Source of the DNA: JAKACA01 sp050008715
Lineage (GTDB): Bacteria; Actinomycetota; Acidimicrobiia; Acidimicrobiales; Bog-793
Assembly (NCBI GenBank): GCA_050008715.1
Contig: JBEKMC010000005.1
Span: 6,381 to 70,380, forward strand
Direction: 5' to 3'
Length of the DNA stretch: 64,000 nucleotides
Below, in pieces: positions 25,661-35,551 of this stretch. Position 1 is the stretch's first letter. Every line of letters starts with the position of its first letter. Below the pieces are notes generated by a model. That model searched no databases. It saw only the letters and a list, made by a program, of their open reading frames with translations, and was not told where the DNA came from. The translations under genes were made by a program, and so were the position numbers.

Positions 25661-28429
25661 GTGGGAGTGCCGCTGGAGCTGTCAGGCCGAGAGCGCGAGC
25701 TCACCGCCGTCGACGCCTTCCTCGAACGATCGAAGACGCGCCTGTCGGTGCTGACGTTGACGGGACCCCCGGGGATCGGGAAGACCGTCGTCTGGCGGGA
25801 GGCGTTGCGGCGTGCCGGGCTTTGCCACTACCTCGTCCTCTCTGCCCGGCCGAGTGAGGCGGAGCGGCGCCTCTCATTCGCTGGCCTCAGTGATCTCCTG
25901 CGGCTGATGGACCCTGAAGCGTTTGGTTCGCTCGTGCCCGTTCAGCACCACGCCATCGACGTCGCCCTCATGCGCGCCGAGGCCGACGCCCACGTCTTCC
26001 AACAAGGTGCGATCCCGGCCGCCGTGCTCTCCCTGCTCGAGTCGGCCGCCGCCGCCCGGCCCGTGATCGTCGGCGTCGACGACGCGCAATGGCTCGACCA
26101 CGAGACGGCTGGGTGTCTGTCCTTCGTCCTGCGGCGTCTCGATCGACTGCCCGTTGGCGTGGTCGTCACCGTTCGACGCGAGGAGGAGCGACCGGCCACC
26201 TTCGAGTCCGCCATCGCCGGCGACGAGCGACAGGAGCTCGTCCTCGGCCCGCTGAGCGTCGCCAGCCTTCACGAGATCCTGAAACGGCAGCTCGGGCAGG
26301 TGCTTCCTCGGCCCGTACTGGTCCGGATTGCCAACTCCTCCGGCGGCAACCCTTTCTACGCCTTGGAGATCGGGCGCGAGCTGGCGCGAGTCGGCGTCCC
26401 GCGCCTGGGCGAGCCCCTGCCGGTGCCGGCAGAGCTGCAGACGCTCGTACGCTCCCGGATGCGCCGCCTGCCGAGCCGGACGAGGGAGGCGTTGCTCGTC
26501 GCCGCCTGCTTGTCGCAACCGACAACCCTCAGCGTCGACGCCGACGCCCTCGGTCCAGCCGAGGAAGCGGGCATCACCCGGATCGAGGCCGAGGGCCGAG
26601 TTCGCTTCAGCCACCCGCTCCTCGCAGCCGCCGTGCGCGACTCCGCCTCACCGTCGCGGCGGCGAGCCGTGCACCGTTTGCTCGCCAATCTGGACCCTGA
26701 CCCCGAGGAGCGAGCTCGTCACGCCGCTTTCGCGGCGGCTGCTCCGGACGAGTCCGTCGCCTCGGCACTGGACGCCGCCGCCGAACACGCCACCTCCCGC
26801 GGGGCGACGTCTGCGGCCATAGAACTGTCCCGCCGGGCGATCGAGCAGACACCCGACGGGTTCGACAACGCCCGCGTGCGACGGGTGCTCTCGTTCGCCC
26901 AGCACAGCGTCTTCGGTGGTGGAGACGTCTCGGACGCGAAGGCGGCCCTCGAGCGCAGCTTGTCAACGCTTGACGACGAGCTGCGGGCGGAGCTGCGGCT
27001 GTGGCTGGCCATAGTCGCCCGAGGCGAAGGCCGTCCCCAAGCCGGTTACCCGCAGCTGCTCAGGGCACTCGAGGAAGCTCAGGACCCGAGGCTGACCGCC
27101 CGCATCCATCTCCAGGCTATGTGGATGTCGGAGTGGGACCCGATCCGCGGTCTCAGCCACTGCGAAGCCATGCTGGAACTGCTCGATCCAGCGACCGATC
27201 CCGGCCTCTACGCCGGCGGCATCCTCATGCAGGCGTACTTCCGCCTGCTCAGCGGCCAGGGCGCCGACGACGACGCCGTACAGCGCGGGCGGGCGATAGA
27301 GGATGCTGAGGTCGATCCGCGCGAACGGAGCCCGGTGCCGATCATCTGGCCGCTTCTCAAGGACGATCTCGCCTCCGCCGTGACGGTGCACACGAAGCAT
27401 CTGGAATGGGCTCACGACATTGGGGACCAGGCGCTGGAGATGTCCATGGCCTGGTACCTCGGGTACCTGGAGATGTGGAGGGGTCGGGCGAGCAGAGCGG
27501 AGGAGTGGGCGAGCCATCTGGAGCGGCTCGTCGAGCAATGCGACCCGAGCTTCTCCTGGGGAGACAACCTCCTCCCCACCCTCAGGGGCATGCTGGAAGC
27601 GCGTGCCGGCCGGTTCGACTCGGCCAGGGAGGCGGCGGAGGCGGCGCTCGCTCACTGCGCTCGCATCGGCCGAGCGGAGGAGATCCCTGCGCGAGAGGTG
27701 CTCGGCTTCGTGGCCCTGTCCAACGGTGACTTCACGGGAGTTGTCCGAGAGCTCGGCCCGGCCGACGAGGCGCTGCAGGACCTCGGTCAGCGCGAGCCGG
27801 CGCAGACGCGCTTTCACCCAGACCTGATCGAGGCGCTCATCACGCTCGGCGAGCTGAACCGCGCCGGGGAAGTGCTCGAGCGCTTGGAGGAGCGCGGGCG
27901 TAACTTCCCGCGACCCTGGGTTCTCGCCACCGGGGCTCGCTGCCGAGCGCTGCTGTCCGCAGCCGAGGGTGACCTCGACGGGGCGATCGCCTCGACGCTC
28001 CGGGCGATCCGCTTCCACGAGGACCTCGAGATGCCCTTCGAGCGTGCGCGCACGCTGCTTGTCCACGGACAGTTGCTGCGACGGCGCAAGGAGCGGCGGC
28101 GAGCGCGTACCGTCCTCGAGGAGGCGCAGTCGCTCTTCGAGCAGCTCGGCGCTCCCTTGTGGGCCGGCCGTGCTGTCGAGGAGCTGCAAAGAATTCCCGT
28201 CCGGCGCTCACCGGCCGAGCTGACGGTGACCGAGGACGCCGTTGCCCGCCTCGCCGCCACGGGCTTGACGAACCGCCAGATCGCCGATCGTGCCTTCCTC
28301 AGCCCGAAGACCGTCGAGGGCAATCTCGCCAGGATCTACATGAAGCTCGGCATTCGCTCTCGCGCCGAGTTGGGACGCGCCATTGCCGAACGGGAAGCCC
28401 GTTCCCGGATCCCGGCGGGGGAGCCCTGA
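25661..28429 (+). CDS. LAL-type LuxR family transcriptional regulator with AAA ATPase domain
   Basis: Large regulator of 922 aa. The N-terminal NTPase has Walker A GPPGIGKT at residues 35-42 and Walker B PVIVGVDDAQWLD near residue 130. A long helical TPR-like middle follows. The last 70 residues are a LuxR helix-turn-helix (ARLAATGLTNRQIADRAFLSPKTVEGNLARIYMKLG, cited here in part), which binds DNA. The GTG at 25661 or the GTG at 25667 may be the start. Proteins of this type often control secondary metabolism or sugar use in response to a ligand bound by the TPR part. The divergent and flanking genes give no clear target. Confidence 0.88.
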   Translation: MGVPLELSGRERELTAVDAFLERSKTRLSVLTLTGPPGIGKTVVWREALRRAGLCHYLVLSARPSEAERRLSFAGLSDLLRLMDPEAFGSLVPVQHHAIDVALMRAEADAHVFQQGAIPAAVLSLLESAAAARPVIVGVDDAQWLDHETAGCLSFVLRRLDRLPVGVVVTVRREEERPATFESAIAGDERQELVLGPLSVASLHEILKRQLGQVLPRPVLVRIANSSGGNPFYALEIGRELARVGVPRLGEPLPVPAELQTLVRSRMRRLPSRTREALLVAACLSQPTTLSVDADALGPAEEAGITRIEAEGRVRFSHPLLAAAVRDSASPSRRRAVHRLLANLDPDPEERARHAAFAAAAPDESVASALDAAAEHATSRGATSAAIELSRRAIEQTPDGFDNARVRRVLSFAQHSVFGGGDVSDAKAALERSLSTLDDELRAELRLWLAIVARGEGRPQAGYPQLLRALEEAQDPRLTARIHLQAMWMSEWDPIRGLSHCEAMLELLDPATDPGLYAGGILMQAYFRLLSGQGADDDAVQRGRAIEDAEVDPRERSPVPIIWPLLKDDLASAVTVHTKHLEWAHDIGDQALEMSMAWYLGYLEMWRGRASRAEEWASHLERLVEQCDPSFSWGDNLLPTLRGMLEARAGRFDSAREAAEAALAHCARIGRAEEIPAREVLGFVALSNGDFTGVVRELGPADEALQDLGQREPAQTRFHPDLIEALITLGELNRAGEVLERLEERGRNFPRPWVLATGARCRALLSAAEGDLDGAIASTLRAIRFHEDLEMPFERARTLLVHGQLLRRRKERRRARTVLEEAQSLFEQLGAPLWAGRAVEELQRIPVRRSPAELTVTEDAVARLAATGLTNRQIADRAFLSPKTVEGNLARIYMKLGIRSRAELGRAIAEREARSRIPAGEP

Positions 28430-28435
28430 TGGCGC

Positions 28436-29107
28436 TTACGCCGGCGACTCCTCGAATTCCACCCGCATCACGACACGCCGCGGACTGGGGTGGCTGACTT
28501 CGGTGAATCCTGCCTCGGCGAACACCTGGCGGCTTCCGACGTGCAGCTCACCCCAGGTGATCTCCTGGCCGGGAACGGTGATCATCGGATAGGCCTCCAG
28601 CGCCCGTGCGCCCCGGTCGCGGGCGTACTCGACCGTGGCGGCGGCAAGCGCGTAGGTGAGCCCACGCTTGCGGTAGCCCTTGCGGGTCACGAAGCACGTG
28701 ACGGCCCAGATGCCCTCGTCCGACTTGTCCTCGTGGCGGTCAGCCCACACCGTTCGCATTCGCACGAGGCGGAGGTAGCCGAAGCGTGGCTCGACGGCCA
28801 CCCATCCGACCGGCTCTTTGCCGAGGTAGGCCACGAGCCCTGTCGTCTGAGCGGCTCGAGCGTTGCCACAGTTCGTCTGCTCGCGCAGGCGGTCTTGCCG
28901 TTCCTGGCCGCTCAAAGAGGCCCAGTGGCAGTCCCGCGTCTTGAAGCGCTGGCAGTAGCACATGCCCGGATAGTCCGCCGTGCCGAAGATCGCCTGGAGA
29001 TCCTCCCAGGACGCCTTGTTGGCTGGCCGGACCTTCACCTGGGTCGGGAGGATGGGGCCGCCGGATCGGGCCTGCGACCCGGCGAGCTTCGGACCTGCCG
29101 GACTCAT
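28436..29107 (-). CDS. GNAT family N-acetyltransferase
   Basis: Acetyltransferase of 223 aa. The segment TCFVTRKGYRKRGLTYALAAATVEYA contains the acetyl-CoA pyrophosphate loop (RKRGLT). The preceding strand GLVAYLGKEPVGWVAVEPR and the final QVFAEAGFTEV are also typical of GNAT folds. Cys residues in GMCYCQRF near the N-terminus are seen in a GNAT subgroup with a small extra module. It converges with the LuxR gene, with only 6 nt between the stops. The substrate is unknown. Confidence 0.85.
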   Translation of the reverse strand: MSPAGPKLAGSQARSGGPILPTQVKVRPANKASWEDLQAIFGTADYPGMCYCQRFKTRDCHWASLSGQERQDRLREQTNCGNARAAQTTGLVAYLGKEPVGWVAVEPRFGYLRLVRMRTVWADRHEDKSDEGIWAVTCFVTRKGYRKRGLTYALAAATVEYARDRGARALEAYPMITVPGQEITWGELHVGSRQVFAEAGFTEVSHPSPRRVVMRVEFEESPA

Positions 29108-29232
29108 TCGGGGTCCTCTCCGACGAGGCCGTCAATCGACTCCCGGATGAGATCCGCGTGACCGATATGGCGTATCAGATCGCTGTCCATGAACGCGATG
29201 GTAATCTCTATCCCGGACGAAAGGCTTCCGGA

Positions 29233-30201
29233 ATGCGCACGGCCGCACATGACATGAGTCCCACGGCCAGGGCATTGCTCGCGCTGGAAGCAATCCAGAA
29301 CGCTCCTGGCATCACAGCACAGCGCTTGGGTGACCGCCTCGGGGTGACTGAGCGTGCCGCTCGTCGCTACGTGGCGATCCTTCGCGAGGCGGGACTGTCG
29401 ATCGACTCCGTCAGCGGACCCTACGGCGGCTACCGAGTGGGACGCGGTGTCCTCATCCCGCCACTCATGCTCACTGCTGCGGAGGCGATGGGACTTGTGA
29501 TGGCCGTACTGGAGGGCCATCGCGGCGCCGCCGACCCAGTCGACGTGGTCGGTGGGGCGCTTGCCAAGATCGTGAGGGTACTGCCGGAAAGGATCGCCGG
29601 CGGGGTGCGATCTTTCCGTGAGATCTCCGCGCTCGGCACCACACGGCAACCACCGGTCAGCCCGGAGCTGACCACGAGCCTGATCGAGGCGTGCGCTTCG
29701 GGACGGCGGCTACGGCTCCTCTATCGAGTGGGCGGGACGGCCGAACGGACGATGGACGTCGACCCGTGGTCCGTCGTACTGCGACACAGCCGGTGGTACC
29801 TCCTGGGCTGGTCTCACACCCGACAAGGACAGCGCGTGCTGCGAGTCGACCGCATCGTCACGAGCGAGGCCTTGGCCGACACCTTCGTCCCGCCGCCGGA
29901 TCTGGACCCCATGCGCACACTGGAGGACCATCTGTCCCAAGGCTGGACCTATCCGGTCGACGTCCTCGTCGACGCCACTCTCGAGGAGACGGCGCGCTGG
30001 GTGCCGAGGAGCCTCGGCCACTTGGAGTCGGATGACGACGAGCGGACTCGCCTTCGGGCGACGACGGACGAACCGGAGTGGTATGCCCGCCAGCTCGCCG
30101 CCATCGCTGCGCCGTTTCGAATCCTCGGCTCACCCGAGCTGCAGCGCGCCGCTGCCGACCTCGGCGCGTGCCTCCTGCAGGCCGCCGGAGGATCGTCCTG
30201 A
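29233..30201 (+). CDS. WYL-domain transcriptional regulator (YafY/DeoR-type)
   Basis: Regulator of 322 aa from an ATG with GAAAGG eight bases before it. The N-terminal winged helix is GITAQRLGDRLGVTERAARRYVAILREAG. The WYL domain follows (SRWYLLGWSHTRQGQRVLRVDRI), and a WCX-like C-terminal part ends the protein. Such proteins usually bind nucleic acid ligands or small molecules in the WYL domain and repress neighbouring genes. It is transcribed divergently from the GNAT gene. An upstream in-frame ATG at 29158 would overlap a possible small coding region on the other strand and lacks a good ribosome binding site. Confidence 0.85.
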   Translation: MRTAAHDMSPTARALLALEAIQNAPGITAQRLGDRLGVTERAARRYVAILREAGLSIDSVSGPYGGYRVGRGVLIPPLMLTAAEAMGLVMAVLEGHRGAADPVDVVGGALAKIVRVLPERIAGGVRSFREISALGTTRQPPVSPELTTSLIEACASGRRLRLLYRVGGTAERTMDVDPWSVVLRHSRWYLLGWSHTRQGQRVLRVDRIVTSEALADTFVPPPDLDPMRTLEDHLSQGWTYPVDVLVDATLEETARWVPRSLGHLESDDDERTRLRATTDEPEWYARQLAAIAAPFRILGSPELQRAAADLGACLLQAAGGSS

Positions 30202-30230
30202 CAGGACCTTCGAGACGATCTCGACGAGAG

Positions 30231-32186
30231 TCATGCTCGGTTGTGCTGGGCCGTCACGTTCCAACCCGGCGCCGGCGAATACCGGCACGTGACACCCGTC
30301 ACGAGGCTTGCCTGGAGGTGGTGGCCAAGCGCGGGCTCGACGGCCTCAATCGCAGTCACTGCACGGATCAGCGCCTTCCGGACAGCAGTTCGCGCGCGCT
30401 CGTCGTCATTCGGAAACGCTCGAGTCCGTCCGCCCAGTCCGACAAGAGATCGGAGTGCGGCCGTCAGCGCTGCCAACTCCTGTTGGTAGCGATCGGCGAC
30501 GGCGGGCGCGAGGTCGTCTCGCCGAATCATCGTGCTGAGCTCCCGGGCACGTTCCCGGTAGTCGGCGAGGGCTCGCTCGTCTACGACGGCGTCCGGGCGG
30601 CTGGCCCGCGAGCGGGCACCGGACACAAGACTCAACACGTCGACGTCTTGACCGGGACGAGCGATCAGGTCGAGGAGATAGGCGAAGCCCACGCGATCGG
30701 GCAGCAACGTCGCCCGGCCATCGACTGCGAGCCGAAAGCCGCCGAGGCACGACTGGAGGGACGCTTCCCGCGAGCGCCCGGCCGCCCGGCGCGAAAGGCT
30801 GTCGGCGGTGATCCAATGAGGGAAAGCAGGAAGCACCATGCCGATTCGTTGGGCCCGATCTTCGGCGCGCTGCGCCAGTTGTTCGGCTCGAGCCTGATCT
30901 CCGTGTCCTCCGTCGACGAGCAGGACGGAGGCGAGGGTGTGCTCGGTGAGCAAAGCCATCGGACGGTTCCCGAGACGACGATCGGCACGAATCGCCGCGT
31001 CCAGGTGGTGCACGGCGGCGTCAATCCGGCCCGTCGTAGCTGCGCAGAGACCAAGGGAGCGTTCGGCCGAGCCGAAGCACACCACGGCCAGGGAAGGCAT
31101 GACCGGGAGATGGGCATATGGCGCCAGGAGCTCAGCCGTACTCGCGGCCGCCTGGGCGTCGCCGAGGAGGTATGCGGTCTCGGCGACGAGAAACTGCGTG
31201 GTCAGCCAACTACTCGAGTCGGGCAGCCTTTCGAGGCCGAGCCCACTGAGCCGAGCCAAGGCCTCCTCCGCTGAATCGAAGTCAGCGACCGTTGCGGAAA
31301 GAAGGGCATCTGCAGCTACGTACACGTGGTCGTTGAAGCCGAGGCGAGGAGAAGTCGAGATCGTCCGGACCAGTTCGATGACCTCTTCGGCTCGACCCTG
31401 CCACCATCGCAAGGCGGCCAGCATGGCGCCGAAGTAGGCGGGGGCATCGGGATCACCGGCTGTCGTGCCCCGCTCGAGCGCGCTCATTGCGGCGGCTTCC
31501 GCCTTCTCGAAGCGTCCGGCCCTGGCCGAGACCATCGCCCCGAGAACGTCCGCGACGAAGCGGAGCGCTTCGCAGGCCCCGGCCGTTGAGCGTTCCCGCA
31601 GTTCCTCGAGGGACTGGCCGGCACGGGGATCACCGAGCAGGTAGAGGTCGACGGTCCGCCAGCAGAGACCCATCAACGGGAGGAGGGCGTCGCCCGACCT
31701 GGCGCCCAGGCGCACGATCTCGTCGGCCAGGCCGAGGCGGGTTTCGGCGTACCGAGGACCGAGCTGCACGTTGTGGAGCAACGAGAGCGCCTCGCCGATC
31801 GCTGCCTCGTCGTCGAACGTGCGGACGACGCCGACTGCGGCCATTACGTCCTCGACCGGTGCTCCCTCATAGACGCCTTCCGCCGCTTGACGCACAGACA
31901 GGCGTGCCTCTTCCAGCGAGCCGACGGGAGCAAGCCTGCGCGCCCGCTGCCAGAGCGCATCGACGGCCGCTCGGGCGACAACATCGCGCTGCTCGTGGAC
32001 CCAGATTCCGCCTACGCCCAAGGCTGCCGTGACAAATGCTGAGGAATCCCCGGCCACGTCGGCGGCTTTGGCGGACGCCATGAAGCCTTCCCGAGCGTCT
32101 GCCAGGCTCCCGCGGCGGCGGCAACTCTCTGCCGCTTCGAGAAGCGGCGTGATCCTCATCCCGTCGTCGCCCATGCTGACAGCCAT
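30231..32186 (-). CDS. TPR-repeat protein resembling the sensor part of LAL regulators
   Basis: Protein of 651 aa composed mostly of paired helices of TPR type (for example GRFEKAEAAAMSALERGTTAG and GRIDAAVHHLDAAIRADRRLG). The last 150 residues form a different region (LPDRVGFAYLLDLIARPGQDVDVLSL, then RARELSTMIRRDDLAPA and ending near the HLQASLVTGVTCRYSP segment) found at the end of some actinobacterial ATPase or cyclase-type regulators. There is no Walker motif and no LuxR helix-turn-helix, unlike the regulator at 25661-28429. It probably acts as a signalling or scaffold protein. Confidence 0.7.
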   Translation of the reverse strand: MAVSMGDDGMRITPLLEAAESCRRRGSLADAREGFMASAKAADVAGDSSAFVTAALGVGGIWVHEQRDVVARAAVDALWQRARRLAPVGSLEEARLSVRQAAEGVYEGAPVEDVMAAVGVVRTFDDEAAIGEALSLLHNVQLGPRYAETRLGLADEIVRLGARSGDALLPLMGLCWRTVDLYLLGDPRAGQSLEELRERSTAGACEALRFVADVLGAMVSARAGRFEKAEAAAMSALERGTTAGDPDAPAYFGAMLAALRWWQGRAEEVIELVRTISTSPRLGFNDHVYVAADALLSATVADFDSAEEALARLSGLGLERLPDSSSWLTTQFLVAETAYLLGDAQAAASTAELLAPYAHLPVMPSLAVVCFGSAERSLGLCAATTGRIDAAVHHLDAAIRADRRLGNRPMALLTEHTLASVLLVDGGHGDQARAEQLAQRAEDRAQRIGMVLPAFPHWITADSLSRRAAGRSREASLQSCLGGFRLAVDGRATLLPDRVGFAYLLDLIARPGQDVDVLSLVSGARSRASRPDAVVDERALADYRERARELSTMIRRDDLAPAVADRYQQELAALTAALRSLVGLGGRTRAFPNDDERARTAVRKALIRAVTAIEAVEPALGHHLQASLVTGVTCRYSPAPGWNVTAQHNRA

Positions 32187-32363
32187 ACCCGGAGCTTAGG
32201 GACCGTGCCATCACATGGCACACAGACGTCACGCGGTAAGTCGCCATGCTGGGAGCACCCAAGCGGCCGTCCAGAACTCGAAGGCCGGGACCGGACGTGG
32301 CCTTCGTGTGATGAGCAACGGTTGCCCACCGACGTGGCGGAGCGGCGGAGCGGACCGGACTGC

Positions 32364-33506
32364 TCAGCTCTTGTGCGGGCAGATGAGGTACTTCTCGCCG
32401 GTCGCCTGAAGGACGTAGACCGAAAAGGCGTCCGGTTGCAGTGCCTCTGAGAGCGAGACCTCCCTCGTGTACGAGCTCGCGAACGTGGTGTGGAGCTCCG
32501 CTGCCACCCGCGCTCGCAGGCTGCGGAACGCCTCGGGCCCGATGCTCTGGAGGAACGGGGTGAGGAGCCATCCGCCTACGCCCCACGCCATGCCGAAATT
32601 CCGGTTGAGCAGCGTGGCCGACCGATCCAGGCCACCGTAGATGTACACCTGCTTGTGGGTGGTCGAGCCGTACCTCGAATACTGCCCGTCCGTTCGGCTC
32701 AGGGCGGACTCCATGCACGTCAGTATCCGTCCGGCCAGCTCACCCCCGCCGACGGCATCGAAGGCCAAGGTGGCCGACGTCTCCGCAAGCGCATCGGTGA
32801 GCTCCGCCATGAACGACGGAGAGGTCGAGTTGCACACCTTCGGTGCGCCGATCTCCCGCAGGATCTCTTCCTGCTCGGGTTTGCGGACGATGTTGACGAG
32901 CGGCACCTGCTCCTCGAGGCACAGCTTGACGAGCATCTGGCCCAGGTTGGAGGCGGCGGCCGTGTGAACGAGGGCGCGATGGCCCTCCCGGCGCATCGTC
33001 CCGACCATGCCGAGGGCCGTCAGCGGGTTGACGAACGAAGAGGCGCCGACGCTCGCTGCCGTGCCGTCCGGTAACACGAGGCACACCGACGCGTCGACGC
33101 AGCGGTACTGGGCGAACATGGAGCCCCCGGCGAGAGAAACCGTCTTCCCCACGAGCGCCTGAGCCTCCGGCGCGGGCCCGGCGTCGACGATCGTGCCCGC
33201 CCCCTCGTTGCCCACAGGGAGCGACGCCCCGATGCGGCCACCGAGGGCCCGCAGTGCCGGCGGAGGAATGGTGGCGGTGACCACCGGGCTGTCCGGCGGG
33301 CCGGAGACCGTCGCTGTGGACATGTCCGCTCCCGCCAACAGGAGGCCGAGATCCGATGGATTGATCGGGGAAGCCTCCACTCGGATGAGCACCTCGTTCT
33401 CCTTCGGTTCCGGAACCGGGACTTCTCGCAAGGACAGTTCGAGCGTCCCGTCCTCGCGCACCAAAGAACGCAGTTCCTTCGCCGTTTCCGGCCGGGATGT
33501 GGTCAT
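32364..33506 (-). CDS. Zinc-type alcohol dehydrogenase-like (MDR) oxidoreductase
   Basis: MDR superfamily protein of 380 aa. The GroES-like N-domain includes EVLIRVEASPINPSDLGLLLAG and VGNEGAGTIVDAG. The nucleotide domain shows HTAAASNLGQMLVKLCLEE in place of the usual GGVG fold and later LAFDAVGGGELAGRIL. The zinc ligands of classical alcohol dehydrogenases are absent, so it is of quinone-oxidoreductase or enoyl-reductase type using NAD(P)H. The substrate is unknown. Confidence 0.85.
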   Translation of the reverse strand: MTTSRPETAKELRSLVREDGTLELSLREVPVPEPKENEVLIRVEASPINPSDLGLLLAGADMSTATVSGPPDSPVVTATIPPPALRALGGRIGASLPVGNEGAGTIVDAGPAPEAQALVGKTVSLAGGSMFAQYRCVDASVCLVLPDGTAASVGASSFVNPLTALGMVGTMRREGHRALVHTAAASNLGQMLVKLCLEEQVPLVNIVRKPEQEEILREIGAPKVCNSTSPSFMAELTDALAETSATLAFDAVGGGELAGRILTCMESALSRTDGQYSRYGSTTHKQVYIYGGLDRSATLLNRNFGMAWGVGGWLLTPFLQSIGPEAFRSLRARVAAELHTTFASSYTREVSLSEALQPDAFSVYVLQATGEKYLICPHKS

Positions 33507-33620
33507 GATCGTCTTCGTCCCTCTTCAGCATTCGGGGAGCAGGAGCAGCGTCAGGCTAGGGCAGGTCGGCGGCTCTCCCTCGTGCGATGATCGTTCCAAG
33601 CTGCGACAAGGAGGAAGTAG

Positions 33621-34289
33621 ATGGATCGTGACATCGTCGAGCAGGTCGTCGAGGTCGCCAGGCGGGTCGTCCACAGCGGGGCGATCTCGGTCAACGCGCA
33701 CGGCAATGTCAGTCTGCGCGCGGCAGGCGAGGACGAGATCTACTTCACCGGCGGACCGTCGCTTCGCGACCACCCGGCGGAGGCAGTGGTCCGGATCGGC
33801 CTGGACGGCGTGCTCCGCGAGGGCGTGTTGCCTCCGATTCAAGGCGCCGTCGTCGCGATGCATACGGCCATGTATGCCGAGCAGTCTGATGTCGGCTGTG
33901 TGATCCACACTCATTCGCCGTTCGCCACCGCCTACGCAGTGGCGCACCGGCCCATCGGCTGCTGGGTCGAGGCATTGGCGATGTTCGGGCTGCCCGACGG
34001 CGTGCCGGTGGCCACGTACGCCCCTCGAGGATCGGACCAGGCGGTCGCGAACATCCGCGCCGCGGTCGTCCCAGGCGTACCCGCCGTCTTGCTGGCCAAC
34101 CACGGCGTGTTGGTGTTCCACCGCACTCCGGAGCTCGCCGTCATGGTGGGTGGCGTCGTCGAGGAGGCCGCCCAGGCGGGCATCAACGCGGTCGCTCTTG
34201 GAGGCGCCGTGGAGATACCCGCCGATATGAAGGCGGCTGCCCTTCAGCGCGCCATGGTCTTCGAACATCGGGGGACGGCCTCGGCTTGA
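33621..34289 (+). CDS. Class II aldolase/adducin family protein
   Basis: Zinc-dependent aldolase-type protein of 222 aa, in the L-fuculose/L-ribulose phosphate aldolase-epimerase family. Metal ligands are the HTHSP pair in VIHTHSPFATAYA and a third His in LLANHGVLVF. NAHGNVSLR corresponds to the phosphate-binding GNxS motif and TGGPSL follows. A strong AAGGAGG lies 6 nt before the ATG. It acts in the cytosol on a sugar phosphate or a similar hydroxy-acid. It is divergent from the MDR gene. Confidence 0.88.
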   Translation: MDRDIVEQVVEVARRVVHSGAISVNAHGNVSLRAAGEDEIYFTGGPSLRDHPAEAVVRIGLDGVLREGVLPPIQGAVVAMHTAMYAEQSDVGCVIHTHSPFATAYAVAHRPIGCWVEALAMFGLPDGVPVATYAPRGSDQAVANIRAAVVPGVPAVLLANHGVLVFHRTPELAVMVGGVVEEAAQAGINAVALGGAVEIPADMKAAALQRAMVFEHRGTASA

Positions 34290-34369
34290 CAAGCATCGCT
34301 CGGCGGAGCTCAGCGGTGTCGTGGACCTGGGCGACAACCATCCGCCGCGGTCGCACGGTTCGTACCCCT

Positions 34370-35551
34370 TCAGGCGCGGTGACCCCGGGCCGGCTCGAGG
34401 AGCGGGGCGAGCGAACGCACTTGCACGGTGTCGCTCGCGTTGCCGAGGAACGGGAGGCCCCAGTTCATCTCGATCGTCTGCAGCAGGGAGTAGTGGTTGG
34501 TCGGTGCTGAATCAGTGCGTCCCCTCGCGCCGTTCCTCGCCACGACGATCATCGGCACATGACCGCCACCGTAGAGGGTGCCGCCGGCTAGGTCGCCGCC
34601 GCCGCCAGTAGCCGGGTTCGGTGCCGTCGTAGGCAGCACCGGCGAGTCGCAACAACCGCTGTCGTCCGTCGGTCCATAGGGCGACGCGTCCTCATAGCCA
34701 CCTTCGTCCCACATGACGAAGATGGCCGAGTTGCCCGTCCAGGCCGGCGACTTCATGATCGCCGTCACCCAGGTGTTCAGGAACGAGTCGCCATCCTGGT
34801 AGAGCGTCGCCTGTGCAGGATCCGTCGGTGAGTTCGGGTAGGGGCATGCTGGAGCGCCGCCGTGCATGTCGCTACAGATGTTGGGCGTGATCCACGAGAA
34901 CTGCGACACGTTGCCGTCTTTGAGGTCGGCGCTCAACTGGGTGAGCGGGACGACCTTGTCCGCCCGCTTCGGGTTGTCGAAGACGTCCGGGTACTGCATG
35001 AAGGGGTTGTGCTTCCGGACGTACAGCGCAGTTCCCGTGTCGTTGTTGGTGCAGTCAGGGTCGTTGGTGCAGTCCCCGTAGTTACCGGCGTAGCCGACCG
35101 TCGGCATCGACTCCATGTAACCCTTCCAGCTGACGCCTGCACGGTCGAGCTGGTCCACGAGGTTCAGGTGGTTGAAGTACCCCTCGTCTGCTTGAGCCTC
35201 GTCGTCGGCGTTGGAACCCCACGTGCTTCCGCTCGTCACCGCGACGTAGTTGGGAAGGCTCGTGTGGGTCACCCCGTAGTAATTGGTCTCGAGACCGTAG
35301 GTCGTAGCCAATCCTTGGATGAAGGTCGTGTTCGGGTTGGCGGAGCTGAGCAGGTCCGAATACGACGTGTTCTCCATCATGATCACAAACACGTGGTTCA
35401 TGTGGGGGAACGGACTATGGCCGTGGCCGTGGTGTGCGGGCGCGCTGGCGCTCGGGCCGGAGGCGATAGCCGGCACGCTGAGCCCAGCGCCCAGTCCCAG
35501 GAGGACCGATGCGCCGGCAACCAGTGCGGCGCTGTGAAGGCGAATACGCAT
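34370..35551 (-). CDS. Secreted phosphoesterase of the acid phosphatase/phospholipase C type
   Basis: Exported protein of 393 aa from an ATG after GAGAGGAGC. Signal peptide: MRIRLHSAALVAGASVLLGLGAG. The motif HVFVIMMENTSYSDLL opens the alkaline-phosphatase-fold domain (phosphoesterase family, including phospholipase C and AcpA). Further metal-site segments are SLPNYVAVTSGS, SWITPNICSDMHGG, FVMWDEGGYEDASP and GGGHVPMIVVA. The likely function is release of phosphate from extracellular esters. The surrounding genes give no operon context. Confidence 0.87.
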   Translation of the reverse strand: MRIRLHSAALVAGASVLLGLGAGLSVPAIASGPSASAPAHHGHGHSPFPHMNHVFVIMMENTSYSDLLSSANPNTTFIQGLATTYGLETNYYGVTHTSLPNYVAVTSGSTWGSNADDEAQADEGYFNHLNLVDQLDRAGVSWKGYMESMPTVGYAGNYGDCTNDPDCTNNDTGTALYVRKHNPFMQYPDVFDNPKRADKVVPLTQLSADLKDGNVSQFSWITPNICSDMHGGAPACPYPNSPTDPAQATLYQDGDSFLNTWVTAIMKSPAWTGNSAIFVMWDEGGYEDASPYGPTDDSGCCDSPVLPTTAPNPATGGGGDLAGGTLYGGGHVPMIVVARNGARGRTDSAPTNHYSLLQTIEMNWGLPFLGNASDTVQVRSLAPLLEPARGHRA

